The notes beneath the pieces were generated by a model that worked only from the letters and a program-made list of their open reading frames with translations, was not told where the DNA came from and did not search any database. From Acidobacteriaceae bacterium (GTDB taxonomy: Bacteria; Acidobacteriota; Terriglobia; Bryobacterales; Bryobacteraceae), in contig JAFAMD010000032.1 of the NCBI GenBank assembly GCA_019233755.1, forward strand, positions 22,341-86,340: DNA of 64,000 nucleotides, in the 5' to 3' direction. Positions 10,681-18,625 of the stretch are shown piece after piece. Position 1 is the stretch's first letter. Each line of letters starts with the position of its first letter. Made by a program: the position numbers and the translations under genes.

Positions 10681-11316
10681 TTAGACGGTCAAGGCGAAGC
10701 AGCCCGTAGCTATCAGCGCTATTGCCCATATCAGATCGAGGTTAAACCAGCTCTTGCGCAAAAGGGCGAGACCAACTTTCCGATAAACGACCAGAGCAAG
10801 CACCGCAGTTAGTGTGAGATACCCAAGCGTGTGAATAACAGTGGCCTCAATGCCTGTCAGAGGGCCCTGAAAACTAGTTACCTGCATGTGGTGCATTGCA
10901 TGTGTAGCTTCCGGATTAAGGGCAAGGACGATGGGCAGCAGCATGAGTCCGGCGCCATGCGCAGACGCCATCAGAAAAGACCAGAGAGTCAGATCGCGGA
11001 AGCCCACGCGCATTCCGCTCCAGCGGAAATGACGGTGACGCACGATCTTGTAAAGGCCGAGGGCAAGCAGCGCGGCCGCAACGGTGAATTTAATGTATTG
11101 CCGAGGCAGCACGATCTGCAGCAGTCCGGCGGCAAGAACTACTACACCGATTGAAATCGCATGACCGAGTGCAATCGGCGCCAGACTGCGAACGACCGCC
11201 CGTGCGCTGTTTTCCTGCATTCCGAGAGCGACAGCAAAGAGCCAGCCCATGCCGGGATTGATGCCGTGATAGGCGCCTAGAAAGAATAAGGTCAGCCACG
11301 GTGCGCTGCTACTCAT
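10681..11316 (-). CDS. polytopic membrane protein linked to methanethiol oxidase
   Basis: This 211-residue inner-membrane protein has about six hydrophobic segments. The first carries GAYHGINPGMGW, and a later one carries the His-rich AHGAGLMLLP and HAMHHM. These His/Asn patterns in membrane helices recall metal or small-solute transporters, but I cannot assign a substrate. ATG 11316 overlaps the stop of the oxidase gene in an ATGA, so translation is almost surely coupled; an ATG nine bases upstream is possible but lies inside the oxidase frame. The gene pair suggests a role in delivering a metal (the oxidase is a copper enzyme) or exporting a product. That is inference. Confidence 0.75.
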   Translation of the reverse strand: MSSSAPWLTLFFLGAYHGINPGMGWLFAVALGMQENSARAVVRSLAPIALGHAISIGVVVLAAGLLQIVLPRQYIKFTVAAALLALGLYKIVRHRHFRWSGMRVGFRDLTLWSFLMASAHGAGLMLLPIVLALNPEATHAMHHMQVTSFQGPLTGIEATVIHTLGYLTLTAVLALVVYRKVGLALLRKSWFNLDLIWAIALIATGCFALTV

Positions 11317-12707
11317 GCATAGCAATACGAATCAGAGGAGGCGTCGCCGCCCTCCAGGCGCACCTGGTGACCTCGCAAGTCGCCAAACTCGAGAAAAAAG
11401 TTCGGATCCAGTTCCATGCCGCCTTGCGGGCTGGCGTTCACTTTCACCATCCAGCTCGTGATGCCCTCGGGAAAAAATTGCGCGTCCCACGGCGCATAAA
11501 GAGAGTTCGTGAGATAGATTCGCCGGCCGTCGCGGCTGACCTCGACCATCTGCGGTCCGCCATTGAGAGGCGTTTTCGGCTGTTTGGGGTGTGCCGCATG
11601 ACGCACAATGCCGCCCAGCTTCAACGATCCGGTTTTCCTGGGATGGAACGGGTCGGAAACGTCGTATTGCAGGAATTCGCCGGTGCCCCAGCAGGAAACA
11701 TATAGGAAGCGATCATCCAGCGACAAATTGATATCTGTGATCAGCGGCGGCACGGCTTTGAAGCCTTGCAACAGGGGCGGCAGTTGCTCAGGGTCGGCCG
11801 GCTCTGCCGGCACATCGATCACCTTCTGCACCTTCCAGTTACCATCGCTGCGGTGCCAGACCCAGATAGAAGCCGAGAGGTCCTTGAGCGACACGACAAC
11901 GCCTAGAAAGCCGTAAGCGTGCCTCGGATCGTGGGCAGGGCGTAATTCGAGCGTCATTTGGTATTCGGAACCCAGATCGAGTTCTTCGAGGTGACGCCTC
12001 TTGCGTAGATCCCAGATGTGCAGTTTGTGGCCATATCCGCTCTTCAGCAAAATGTCCGGGTTCACTCCGTGCTGCACCATGTTGGGCGTGCCCCACTCGC
12101 TGGTAATAGCCGTGTCGAATCCCAGATGCCACCAGAAATCGTACGCGAGATATTGCGGGCCCCGATCCAACTCCCACTGCCCAAGTACATCGAAGCTGTC
12201 CTGGTCCAAGACGTAAATGCCGCCCGGTCCATCGCCATTAGGCGATCCGAGTGCGTTGCCATATATTCCCTCGGGCCCGCAGTGGATTGTGTGCGGCGAA
12301 GCATACCCGGCGCGTGCGGCCAGCGTTTCGGGTTCGATGACCTTCACAATCTGCGGTTGCCGCGGATCAGGCTTGGTGTCGATGATATGGATCCGGGACG
12401 AACGAATGCCAGGCACGATGAGGTAACGACGCTCGACATGCGGATGCGGAGCATAAGGGCACAGGCACGCGCTACAGGCATTCCAGCCAAAATGATGAAG
12501 CTCATCGCCGGCGTGGGGCATGTCCACCTGGCCGACGAGATGGCCATAACCCGATGATTCAGGTTCAAGATCCACCACTCCCAAAGCGTCGGGCTTGCCG
12601 TTGCCGTTGGCGTTGAGCATGGCGACGAAGGCAAGTTTCTCAGGAGGCGCCTGCATCGCCAGCTTCGGTGAGGGATAAAAGGTCGGGTCCGGCCGCCAAC
12701 GTGCCAT
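11313..12707 (-). CDS. methanethiol oxidase / selenium-binding protein SBP56 family
   Basis: This 464-residue SBP56-family beta-propeller is related to methanethiol oxidase, which converts methanethiol to formaldehyde, H2S and H2O2 with copper. Family hallmarks are the Cys-rich NACSACLCPY, the His-bearing HHFGWN, SPHTIHCGPEG, and the conserved SCWGTGEF. The chosen ATG 12707 has AAGGAGGAG at normal spacing; an earlier in-frame ATG would add 30 residues unlike the family. It is the first gene of a two-gene unit. The promoter has TTGACT at the -35 position (12779-12784), and a palindrome covers the -10 region. No separate signal peptide is visible, although many oxidases of this family are periplasmic. 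Confidence 0.9.
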   Translation of the reverse strand: MARWRPDPTFYPSPKLAMQAPPEKLAFVAMLNANGNGKPDALGVVDLEPESSGYGHLVGQVDMPHAGDELHHFGWNACSACLCPYAPHPHVERRYLIVPGIRSSRIHIIDTKPDPRQPQIVKVIEPETLAARAGYASPHTIHCGPEGIYGNALGSPNGDGPGGIYVLDQDSFDVLGQWELDRGPQYLAYDFWWHLGFDTAITSEWGTPNMVQHGVNPDILLKSGYGHKLHIWDLRKRRHLEELDLGSEYQMTLELRPAHDPRHAYGFLGVVVSLKDLSASIWVWHRSDGNWKVQKVIDVPAEPADPEQLPPLLQGFKAVPPLITDINLSLDDRFLYVSCWGTGEFLQYDVSDPFHPRKTGSLKLGGIVRHAAHPKQPKTPLNGGPQMVEVSRDGRRIYLTNSLYAPWDAQFFPEGITSWMVKVNASPQGGMELDPNFFLEFGDLRGHQVRLEGGDASSDSYCYA

Positions 12708-12752
12708 TCGACTCCTCCTTCGAGCATGTCGGATATCGGGAGTAGCTCGTAA

Positions 12753-12766
12753 CCAAACTAGTTTGG
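12753..12766. promoter_or_regulatory. palindromic operator over the methanethiol oxidase promoter
   Basis: CCAAACTAGTTTGG is a perfect 14-base palindrome. On the minus strand it lies about 15 bases after TTGACT (12784-12779), so it covers the expected -10 element of the oxidase operon. Its ten-base core AAACTAGTTT recurs in the divergent blaI-like promoter at 12844-12853. A repressor site is the natural reading, with the neighbouring BlaI-like protein as the first candidate. Confidence 0.6.
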
Positions 12767-12814
12767 CCGGGTTGTCGAAGTCAAGGCTACCTCGCAAGAG
12801 AATCAGAATTCTCC

Positions 12815-12853
12815 TTGCGCACTGACTACAAACGTAGTAGCATAAACTAGTTT
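12815..12853 (+). promoter_or_regulatory. blaI-like gene promoter with two inverted repeats
   Basis: TTGCGC (12815-12820) and TAGCAT (12838-12843) are separated by 17 bases and form a plausible sigma-70 promoter. The spacer holds the inverted repeat ACTAC-AAAC-GTAGT (12825-12838), which resembles the ACTACA/TGTAGT dyads bound by BlaI/MecI-family repressors. The second palindrome AAACTAGTTT (12844-12853) follows directly at the expected transcription start. Together these suggest autorepression of the regulator. The leader before ATG 12864 is very short and has no clear Shine-Dalgarno. Confidence 0.6.
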
Positions 12854-12863
12854 TGTAATAGCG

Positions 12864-13238
12864 ATGTCCAAGCCGCGGGTTACAAAGGTTGAGCTGCAGT
12901 TACTTGAGCAGCTTTGGAAACTGAAGAGCGCCTCCGTGCGGGAGATTCAGGAGAATCTGCCCGAAAAAGATCGGCCTGCCTACACAACAGTGCAGACCAT
13001 GATCTATCGCCTGGAGGAGAAAGGCGTCGTGCGACGCGCCAAGAAGGTCGGCAACGCTTACGTGTTCGAGCCTGTTCTGACGCGAAAAGCCATTCATCGG
13101 CGGTTTGTCAGCGACGTTCTCGACGTCTTTGGCGGCTCTGCGACTGCTCTGATGTCGCACTTGATAGATACCGGAAAGCTCACGCTTAAGGACTTGCGCG
13201 AAATAGAGAAAACGTTGGAAGACATGGAGAAGAAGTGA
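12864..13238 (+). CDS. BlaI/MecI-family transcriptional repressor
   Basis: This 124-residue winged-helix regulator of the Penicillinase_R family has the family pattern: KVELQLLEQLWKL, the helix-turn-helix SVREIQENLP, then YTTVQTMIYRLEEKGVVRR and a C-terminal dimerization helix pair. Members bind ACTACA/TGTAGT-like dyads as dimers and are inactivated by cleavage triggered by a partner M56 membrane peptidase. That partner is encoded directly downstream with a TGATG overlap. Probable operators lie in its own promoter and in the divergent methanethiol oxidase promoter. Confidence 0.92.
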   Translation: MSKPRVTKVELQLLEQLWKLKSASVREIQENLPEKDRPAYTTVQTMIYRLEEKGVVRRAKKVGNAYVFEPVLTRKAIHRRFVSDVLDVFGGSATALMSHLIDTGKLTLKDLREIEKTLEDMEKK

Positions 13239-14746
13239 TGCTTTCGATGATCTTGAAGCACCTCGCGGAATCTACTATCTTTGCCGTGATCCTGGCCATG
13301 CTTATTCTCTGCCTGCGTCATCTCCGCGCGTCGGCGGCGGTGAGGCACAGGCTGTGGCTATTAGCGTTCGCGAAGTTCGCTATCCCTTTTTCGCTCCTCT
13401 CGGCGGCTGGGGCATCGCTCGCGTCGCTTGGTTTTTTCAAGCCCTCGATGCATGGGCCCGTGGCTGATATCTCACGCTTACTATCGCGCGCAGCCGGTAA
13501 TCCTACCCTGGTGGTCTCCTCATCGGTGCATCAGGTGCTAACCGTTTCGCTCCTCGGCTGTTGGTTCGCCGGCAGCTCCATCTTGTTCGTGATCTGGATT
13601 TGCCGGCTTCGCAAATCCGCCTTTTCGCTGGCCGCACCTGCCGACGCCGAACGAATCATGTTAGAGAAGGCCAGGGAGCGCCTCGGTATCCGCAAGGATG
13701 TCCAATTGGGCATATCGGAAGAAGTTCCTGAGCCGCTTCTCAGAGGAGTAGTGCACCCCGCACTCGTGCTGCCCCAGCATCTATCAGTGAGCTTGAACAA
13801 AAGCGAACTGGAAGCGGTGATCCTGCACGAGCTGGCTCATGTACGCCGCGGCGACAATCTTATCGCCAGTCTCGCCCACATGATTTCTTTAGCCTTTTGG
13901 TTTCATCCGCTGCTGTGGTGGATGGAACGCCAGCTTCTGATTGATTGCGAGTGCGCCTGCGATGAAGTGGTTGTACACACTCTCGGGGCGCAACGTGATT
14001 ATGTTTTGGGCATTCTCAAGGTCTGTCGATTTGCGTTGTCAGATGTTGTGCCGGGCGTTTCCGGGATTGGCGGATGGAAACTCAAAAAACGACTGGAGCT
14101 GATTATGTCGTATTCGAAGGATCAAGCGGCTTCACGCGCCCCGCGCAGTCTGGTTGGGGTAGTGGCCGCCACGCTACTTCTGATGCCGATGGTCAGCGGA
14201 TTTCTGAGCCGCGGCGTTCTGCAAGCTGAAACGATAGAAAGGCGCAAGGGCATCGAATTCGTCAGTGCCAGAACATCGGGCAATTCCGTAGAGAGTGAGC
14301 AGGTTCTCTCGGCGTTGAAAACTCTGCTCAACCCCAATGAAATGGGCTTCGATCAGACAGCCGGGCCTTTCAATAAATGGGTGAACGAAGATGTTTCGCT
14401 AATCATCGCGCCGTCGGAGCGAGCCGCCTTCCTTGCTCTCACTTCCGACCCAGAGCGCCAGAATTTCATAGCGCAGTTTTGGGAAAGGCGAAATCCGACT
14501 CCGGGAGCTCCAACAAACGCATTCAAAGAGCAGTACTATCGGCGCATCGCCTATGCGAACAAACATTTCGCCAAGCATGACGTCGCCGGCTGGCAGACGG
14601 ACCGCGGAAGAACCTATATTGTTCTAGGACCGCCCGATGAGATCGATTCACATCCCGACCAGAATCGGGAATTCTGGCTCTATCGCCAGGTAAGTCGGAC
14701 CCCGGACGATCTCTACATCACCTTTGATATTTCCAACCGGGAGTAA
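13238..14746 (+). CDS. BlaR1-like M56 membrane peptidase with GWxTD C-terminal domain
   Basis: This protein has about 502 residues. Two to three N-terminal membrane helices (1-130) lead into an M56 zinc protease domain with HELAH near residue 195 and a downstream Glu in DCECACDEVVV, then another helix near 310. The penicillin-binding sensor of true BlaR1 is missing. Instead the last 130 residues form a GWxTD-type domain containing GWQTDRGRTYIVLGPPDE, a motif common in Acidobacteriota. ATG 13238 overlaps the repressor stop; GTG 13235 is an alternative. It should sense something outside and lead to cleavage of the BlaI-like repressor. The ligand is unknown. Confidence 0.88.
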   Translation: MLSMILKHLAESTIFAVILAMLILCLRHLRASAAVRHRLWLLAFAKFAIPFSLLSAAGASLASLGFFKPSMHGPVADISRLLSRAAGNPTLVVSSSVHQVLTVSLLGCWFAGSSILFVIWICRLRKSAFSLAAPADAERIMLEKARERLGIRKDVQLGISEEVPEPLLRGVVHPALVLPQHLSVSLNKSELEAVILHELAHVRRGDNLIASLAHMISLAFWFHPLLWWMERQLLIDCECACDEVVVHTLGAQRDYVLGILKVCRFALSDVVPGVSGIGGWKLKKRLELIMSYSKDQAASRAPRSLVGVVAATLLLMPMVSGFLSRGVLQAETIERRKGIEFVSARTSGNSVESEQVLSALKTLLNPNEMGFDQTAGPFNKWVNEDVSLIIAPSERAAFLALTSDPERQNFIAQFWERRNPTPGAPTNAFKEQYYRRIAYANKHFAKHDVAGWQTDRGRTYIVLGPPDEIDSHPDQNREFWLYRQVSRTPDDLYITFDISNRE

Positions 14747-14802
14747 TTTTCGTCTTCTCTGCGGCTCGGGGTAACGAAAAAAGTTGAACCGCACCGGCGG
14801 TG

Positions 14803-15765
14803 TTAATCTTCGAACTGCTGCTCCTGATATTGCCGTACGATCGCCGACGCACCGGAAAGCGCCTTTGCCCGCAGCTCGCGCGGCTCTACTACTTCTACGT
14901 CTGCGCCGAAGCTCAGCGCAAATTGTACGGCCTCATCTTCGATGTCGAACCGTAATCTCACGCGCGTCCGGTCTCCTTCGGGCGTTTCGTTCTCGAGCCG
15001 CCAGCCCCAAAAACGTACCCATCGCATGGCAGAGGGGCGTACCAGGAACGTTGCGTAATATCGGGGCAGTTTCTCGCGGAACTCAAGGGCGGAACGCTCC
15101 CAATATGCGGCAAGGTTGAACTCTATTGGCCGGCGGCTCGGCTCTTCGAGAATGACGGCTTCACGGATTCGTGACACGCGATAGGTGCGCGGCGCTCTCT
15201 CCACATTGGCGACCAGATACCAGACGCTCCCTTTGGCGACCAGGCCGAGCGGGTCGACGATTCGCTCGGTTGACTCACAAAAATCCCGTGGGTAGACGAA
15301 GCGCAGCCGGCGCTCCCGCCATAGCGCATCAAGTAAGATCGGCAACGCTGCAATTGGCTCGGCCGGATCTCGCCAGCCGCGCATATCGATCAGAATCCGG
15401 TCGCGCGCAAATTCAGCCTGCCGCCTCGCGCTGGCGGATAGGGACGCCTCCAGCTTGATCAGTGCGGCCTCCGCCTCGTGCGTCCAACCGAGATCCGCCA
15501 TTACCTGCTGCGGCCTCGCAAGAAAAAGGCACTGAATCTCGGCAGCGTTCAGACCTGTCAGCTTCGTCTGAAAACCGTCTAGCAGGCTCCAGCCGCCCCC
15601 TGTTCCGCGCTCCGCCATCACGGGTACACCGGAACCGCTCAACGCCTCCATATCCCGCATGATGGTTCGTTCCGAAACCTCCAGGCGTTTTGCCAGCTCG
15701 CGGGCAGTTATCCGGCGATGAACCTGAAGTAATAACAGGATAGAGAGCAGCCGGTCGGCCCGCAT
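14803..15765 (-). CDS. HTH / WYL-domain transcriptional regulator (YafY-like)
   Basis: This regulator has about 320 residues. The N-terminal HTH (RRITARELAKRLEVSERTIMRDMEAL) is the DeoR/HTH_11 type. The middle carries the WYL domain, with GLVAKGSVWYLVA containing the eponymous Trp-Tyr-Leu-like core near residue 195. A C-terminal WCX-like extension ends the protein. I prefer ATG 15765 (MRADRLLSIL), the usual family start; an ATG ten codons earlier is also open. It is divergent from the SDR gene by few bases, a classical arrangement in which a YafY-type repressor controls the neighbouring oxidoreductase. Confidence 0.85.
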   Translation of the reverse strand: MRADRLLSILLLLQVHRRITARELAKRLEVSERTIMRDMEALSGSGVPVMAERGTGGGWSLLDGFQTKLTGLNAAEIQCLFLARPQQVMADLGWTHEAEAALIKLEASLSASARRQAEFARDRILIDMRGWRDPAEPIAALPILLDALWRERRLRFVYPRDFCESTERIVDPLGLVAKGSVWYLVANVERAPRTYRVSRIREAVILEEPSRRPIEFNLAAYWERSALEFREKLPRYYATFLVRPSAMRWVRFWGWRLENETPEGDRTRVRLRFDIEDEAVQFALSFGADVEVVEPRELRAKALSGASAIVRQYQEQQFED

Positions 15766-15828
15766 AGAACCAACTCTATCAGCCAAATAAGACATCAGAT
15801 GTCAGGAATTGCCGGCCAAACTATCCCC

Positions 15829-16696
15829 ATGAAGCCATTGAAAGGGAAGGTTGCTCTGGTCGCCGGGGGCAGCCGAGGTGCGGGACGAGGCATCGCTCTG
15901 GCATTGGGCGAAGCCGGCGCAATTGTCTATGTGGCTGCGCGTACTTCGCGGCACGGGCCGAAGCCTGCAGACAACGCCCCGGGAACGGTGGAGGATACCG
16001 CCGGCGAAGTCACCCGCCGCAGTGGTGAGGGAATAGCCATTCGCGCCGATCTGAGCGACGACGAACAGGTTGCCGCGCTATTTCGCCGCATTGAAACCGA
16101 CTGCGGACGCCTCGACGTTCTCGCCAACTCTGTCTGGAGTCCGAATTTCATGGAGGTGTGGTCTAAACGGTTCTGGGACCTGAGCGCCGGGATTTGGCGC
16201 GAAACGATGGAAACGATAAGCGCCTGCTGGTTCTGCAGCGTCTATGCCGCCAAGCTGATGGTGAAGCGGGGCCACGGTCTGATGGTCCACGTCACCGACA
16301 ACCAGCACCAGGACCCGGCAGCCTATCGCGGGCAGATTCTTCACGATCTCGGCCATGAGTCCATTAACCGGCTGGTGATGAGCATGAGCCGGGAAACGAA
16401 GCGATCAAAAGTTGCCGTGGTGGGATTAAATCCCGGCTTCACGCGGAACGGAACGGGTCCTGCTGTATATGACGAATGAGAAACGGAAGCGGCAGTACCG
16501 CTTCGACCTCAGTGAAACACCCGAGTACATTGGCCGGGCAGTCGTTGCCCTCGCGGCTGATGGAGACGTGATACGAAAGACCGGTCAACTGCTGTGGGTG
16601 GCGGAGCTGGCGAAGGAGTACGGCTTCACCGACACGGACGGGCGGTATATTCCGCTCTTTGATCCAAAAGCACCCTTGCAGGAGTTCCCGTGTTGA
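15829..16696 (+). pseudogene. short-chain dehydrogenase/reductase, frameshifted and lacking the catalytic YxxxK
   Basis: The first part (to 16479) has the Rossmann start KGKVALVAGGSRGAGRG and is clearly SDR. The last part continues in another frame from about 16469, where FDLSETPEYIGRAVVALAAD is the usual C-terminal stretch of the DHRS1-like group. The break lies at about 16465-16480. At the catalytic position, where relatives carry a YDLAK-type motif, this protein reads HDLGH, so both the Tyr and the Lys are replaced by His. A reading-frame break plus loss of both catalytic residues argues for a decayed gene rather than a sequencing error. An upstream ATG (15799) is also in frame. Confidence 0.75.
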
Positions 16697-17316
16697 CCGG
16701 CTCGGCACTGGGATTTCGCGTCCATTCCGGATGGGCGGCTGCGGTGGCGATGGGAGGATCCGTCGAGGCTCCTACAATTATTCAAAGGTGGCGGCTTGAA
16801 CTGGTCGATCGCGCCATACCGGGCGCCGTTCAACCCTACCATGCGGCCGCTGAGATGCCGCTGCACGAAGCTGAGGATTTCCTCCGATCTTGCGCTGAGA
16901 CGACGCGCTCGCTGGCACACACGGCAGTGCAGCATGTTGTCGGGGCATTGAGCGAGACGCGGTACCAACTCAGTGGAGCCTGCATTTTGATGGGCTCGGG
17001 CCGGCCCAGCCCCCAACTGGCTGCTACGCTTGCGTCCCATGCGTTGATCCATACGGCCGAAGGCGAATTCTTCAGGGATGCCGTCAAACGTGCCTGCGAA
17101 TCCTGCGGCCTGGCGGTTTCCTGTATCAAAGAGCGTGAATTACTGCACGAAGCTTCCACCGCGTTAGGCATTCCGGTGCGCGAACTGACGCATCGCATAT
17201 CGAGTTTAGGCCGGAGTCTGGGTCCACCCTGGCGACAGGATCAAAAGCTTTCTGCGCTGGCGGGTTGGCTCGTCCTGTCGTACGATCCAAGACACTTTCT
17301 TGCCGCTTCCAACTAA
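16690..17316 (+). CDS. conserved hypothetical protein
   Basis: This is a 208-residue soluble protein. GTG 16690 overlaps the last codons of the broken SDR frame. Visible features are a beta-rich start (GFRVHSGWAAAVAMGG), a mid-region HALIHTAEGEFFRDAVKRACESCGL and a C-terminal helical LSALAGWLVL. No catalytic motif, signal or membrane segment is evident. The pattern of strand, glycine loop and conserved-looking His/Glu hints at an enzyme-like fold, but I do not recognise a named family. It sits between the SDR remnant and the sigma-factor operon, and its stop is 36 bases before the sigma ATG. Confidence 0.65.
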   Translation: MLTGSALGFRVHSGWAAAVAMGGSVEAPTIIQRWRLELVDRAIPGAVQPYHAAAEMPLHEAEDFLRSCAETTRSLAHTAVQHVVGALSETRYQLSGACILMGSGRPSPQLAATLASHALIHTAEGEFFRDAVKRACESCGLAVSCIKERELLHEASTALGIPVRELTHRISSLGRSLGPPWRQDQKLSALAGWLVLSYDPRHFLAASN

Positions 17317-17351
17317 CCGGGACAAATAATGTCAGTCTAAGGATCAGCCGG

Positions 17352-17933
17352 ATGGACTGGACTGACGCAGACGCAGCGGAGCAGGCGCGCAAAGGAGACC
17401 AGCAGGCCTTTCGTGTCCTCGTTGAGCGTCACAGTCAATCCATCTTCCGTCTCGCTTTTCGTATGACTGGCAATGAACAGGACGCCGAGGATACAGTTCA
17501 GGAAACCTTCCTTCGAGCCTATAAACAGCTACATCGCTTCGACGGACGCGCGGCGTTCAGTACCTGGCTGTACCGCATTTGTGCGAATTGCTCGCTGGAT
17601 CTGATTCGCGCGCGAAAGAGCCGCAAAGAGCAGCAGGATTCCACCGGAGAGGGCGCCACGGCCCACTGGCTGGAGCGCGTCGCGGCCCGTGACCCGTCAC
17701 CGGAGCGCCTTAGCCAAAGCCGCCAGATCGCCAACCTGCTGGAGCCTGCGCTGCAGCGGTTGAGCGAAATCGAGCGCACCGCGTTTGTGCTCCGGCATTA
17801 CGAAGGCTGCGACATAAATCAGATTGCGGATGTGCTCGGCGTCGGGGCCAATGCCGCGAAACACAGCGTTTTTCGAGCAGTTCAAAAGCTGCGGCGGGCC
17901 CTGCAGCCGGCCTGGGAGGTAGGCGCCCGATGA
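17352..17933 (+). CDS. ECF-type RNA polymerase sigma factor
   Basis: This 193-residue factor has region 2 as FRVLVERHSQSIFRLAFRMTGN followed by DAEDTVQETFLRAY, and region 4 as LSEIERTAFVLRHYEGCDINQIADVLG. The linker is long and polar. ATG 17352 (MDWTD) is preferred because the longer frame would run into the upstream gene. Its partner anti-sigma factor starts in an ATGA overlap, so it should be held inactive at the membrane until a signal arrives. Targets are unknown; autoregulation of this operon would be typical of the family. Confidence 0.92.
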   Translation: MDWTDADAAEQARKGDQQAFRVLVERHSQSIFRLAFRMTGNEQDAEDTVQETFLRAYKQLHRFDGRAAFSTWLYRICANCSLDLIRARKSRKEQQDSTGEGATAHWLERVAARDPSPERLSQSRQIANLLEPALQRLSEIERTAFVLRHYEGCDINQIADVLGVGANAAKHSVFRAVQKLRRALQPAWEVGAR

Positions 17934-18625
17934 CCCACCCGGATGAAGAGCAGCTTGTGCAGGCCTATTACGGAGAAATAGACGATGCATTTCACCACCA
18001 CCTGGAAGAGTGCCCGGAATGCGCCGCGACCTTCGATCGTTTGAAGGAAATGCTTGATTCGGTGAGTGATTATCCCGTTCCCGAGCGCAACAGTGCCTAC
18101 GGTGCAGAGGTTTGGGCCCGGCTTGTTCCGCATCTGCCTCTAGCCCAGCCGCGTCCCGGCTGGCTGCGGTGGTGGGTGCTCGGTCCTGTGCTCGCAACCT
18201 TACTGACCGTTGCGTTCCTGGCGGGCAGGTTTACAGAGCAGCGCCAGACCGGCATTTCTACGACAGCGCGTGAGCGGGTCCTCCTGATGGCAATTAGCGA
18301 TCATCTGGAGCGTTCGCAGATCGTCCTAACCGAGTTGGTTCACGCCGATCCGCAGGCCGCCGATCTGGCGAGTGAGCGTGACCGGGCGCGGGACCTGGTG
18401 AGCGAAAACCGCCTGCTTCGCGAGACTGCGGTGCACATGGACGACCCTTCTGTCGTCGCTTTGCTCGATCAACTCGAGCGGGTCTTAGTAGATGTGGCGA
18501 ACAGCCCCTCGGCATTGCCACCCGACGATCTCGCGGCATTGCAGCAGCGCATAGAAAGCGAAGGGCTTTTGTTCAAGGTGCGCGTCACGGGCGCAAATAC
18601 CCGGGAAAAAGGACAGAAATTATGA
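17930..18625 (+). CDS. membrane anti-sigma factor with zinc-finger-like N-terminus
   Basis: This 231-residue protein begins with a cytoplasmic anti-sigma segment carrying HHHLEECPECAATFDRL, the His-x3-Cys-x2-Cys pattern of zinc-binding anti-sigma domains. One membrane helix follows (WWVLGPVLATLLTVAFLAG, about residues 80-100). The outer part is helical, with repeated Leu/Glu/Asp and no enzymatic motif. It should bind the sigma factor encoded directly upstream, with which it shares an ATGA overlap. Its own stop overlaps the start of the next gene in the same way, so the HEAT proteins are likely sensory or effector partners. Confidence 0.88.
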   Translation: MTHPDEEQLVQAYYGEIDDAFHHHLEECPECAATFDRLKEMLDSVSDYPVPERNSAYGAEVWARLVPHLPLAQPRPGWLRWWVLGPVLATLLTVAFLAGRFTEQRQTGISTTARERVLLMAISDHLERSQIVLTELVHADPQAADLASERDRARDLVSENRLLRETAVHMDDPSVVALLDQLERVLVDVANSPSALPPDDLAALQQRIESEGLLFKVRVTGANTREKGQKL

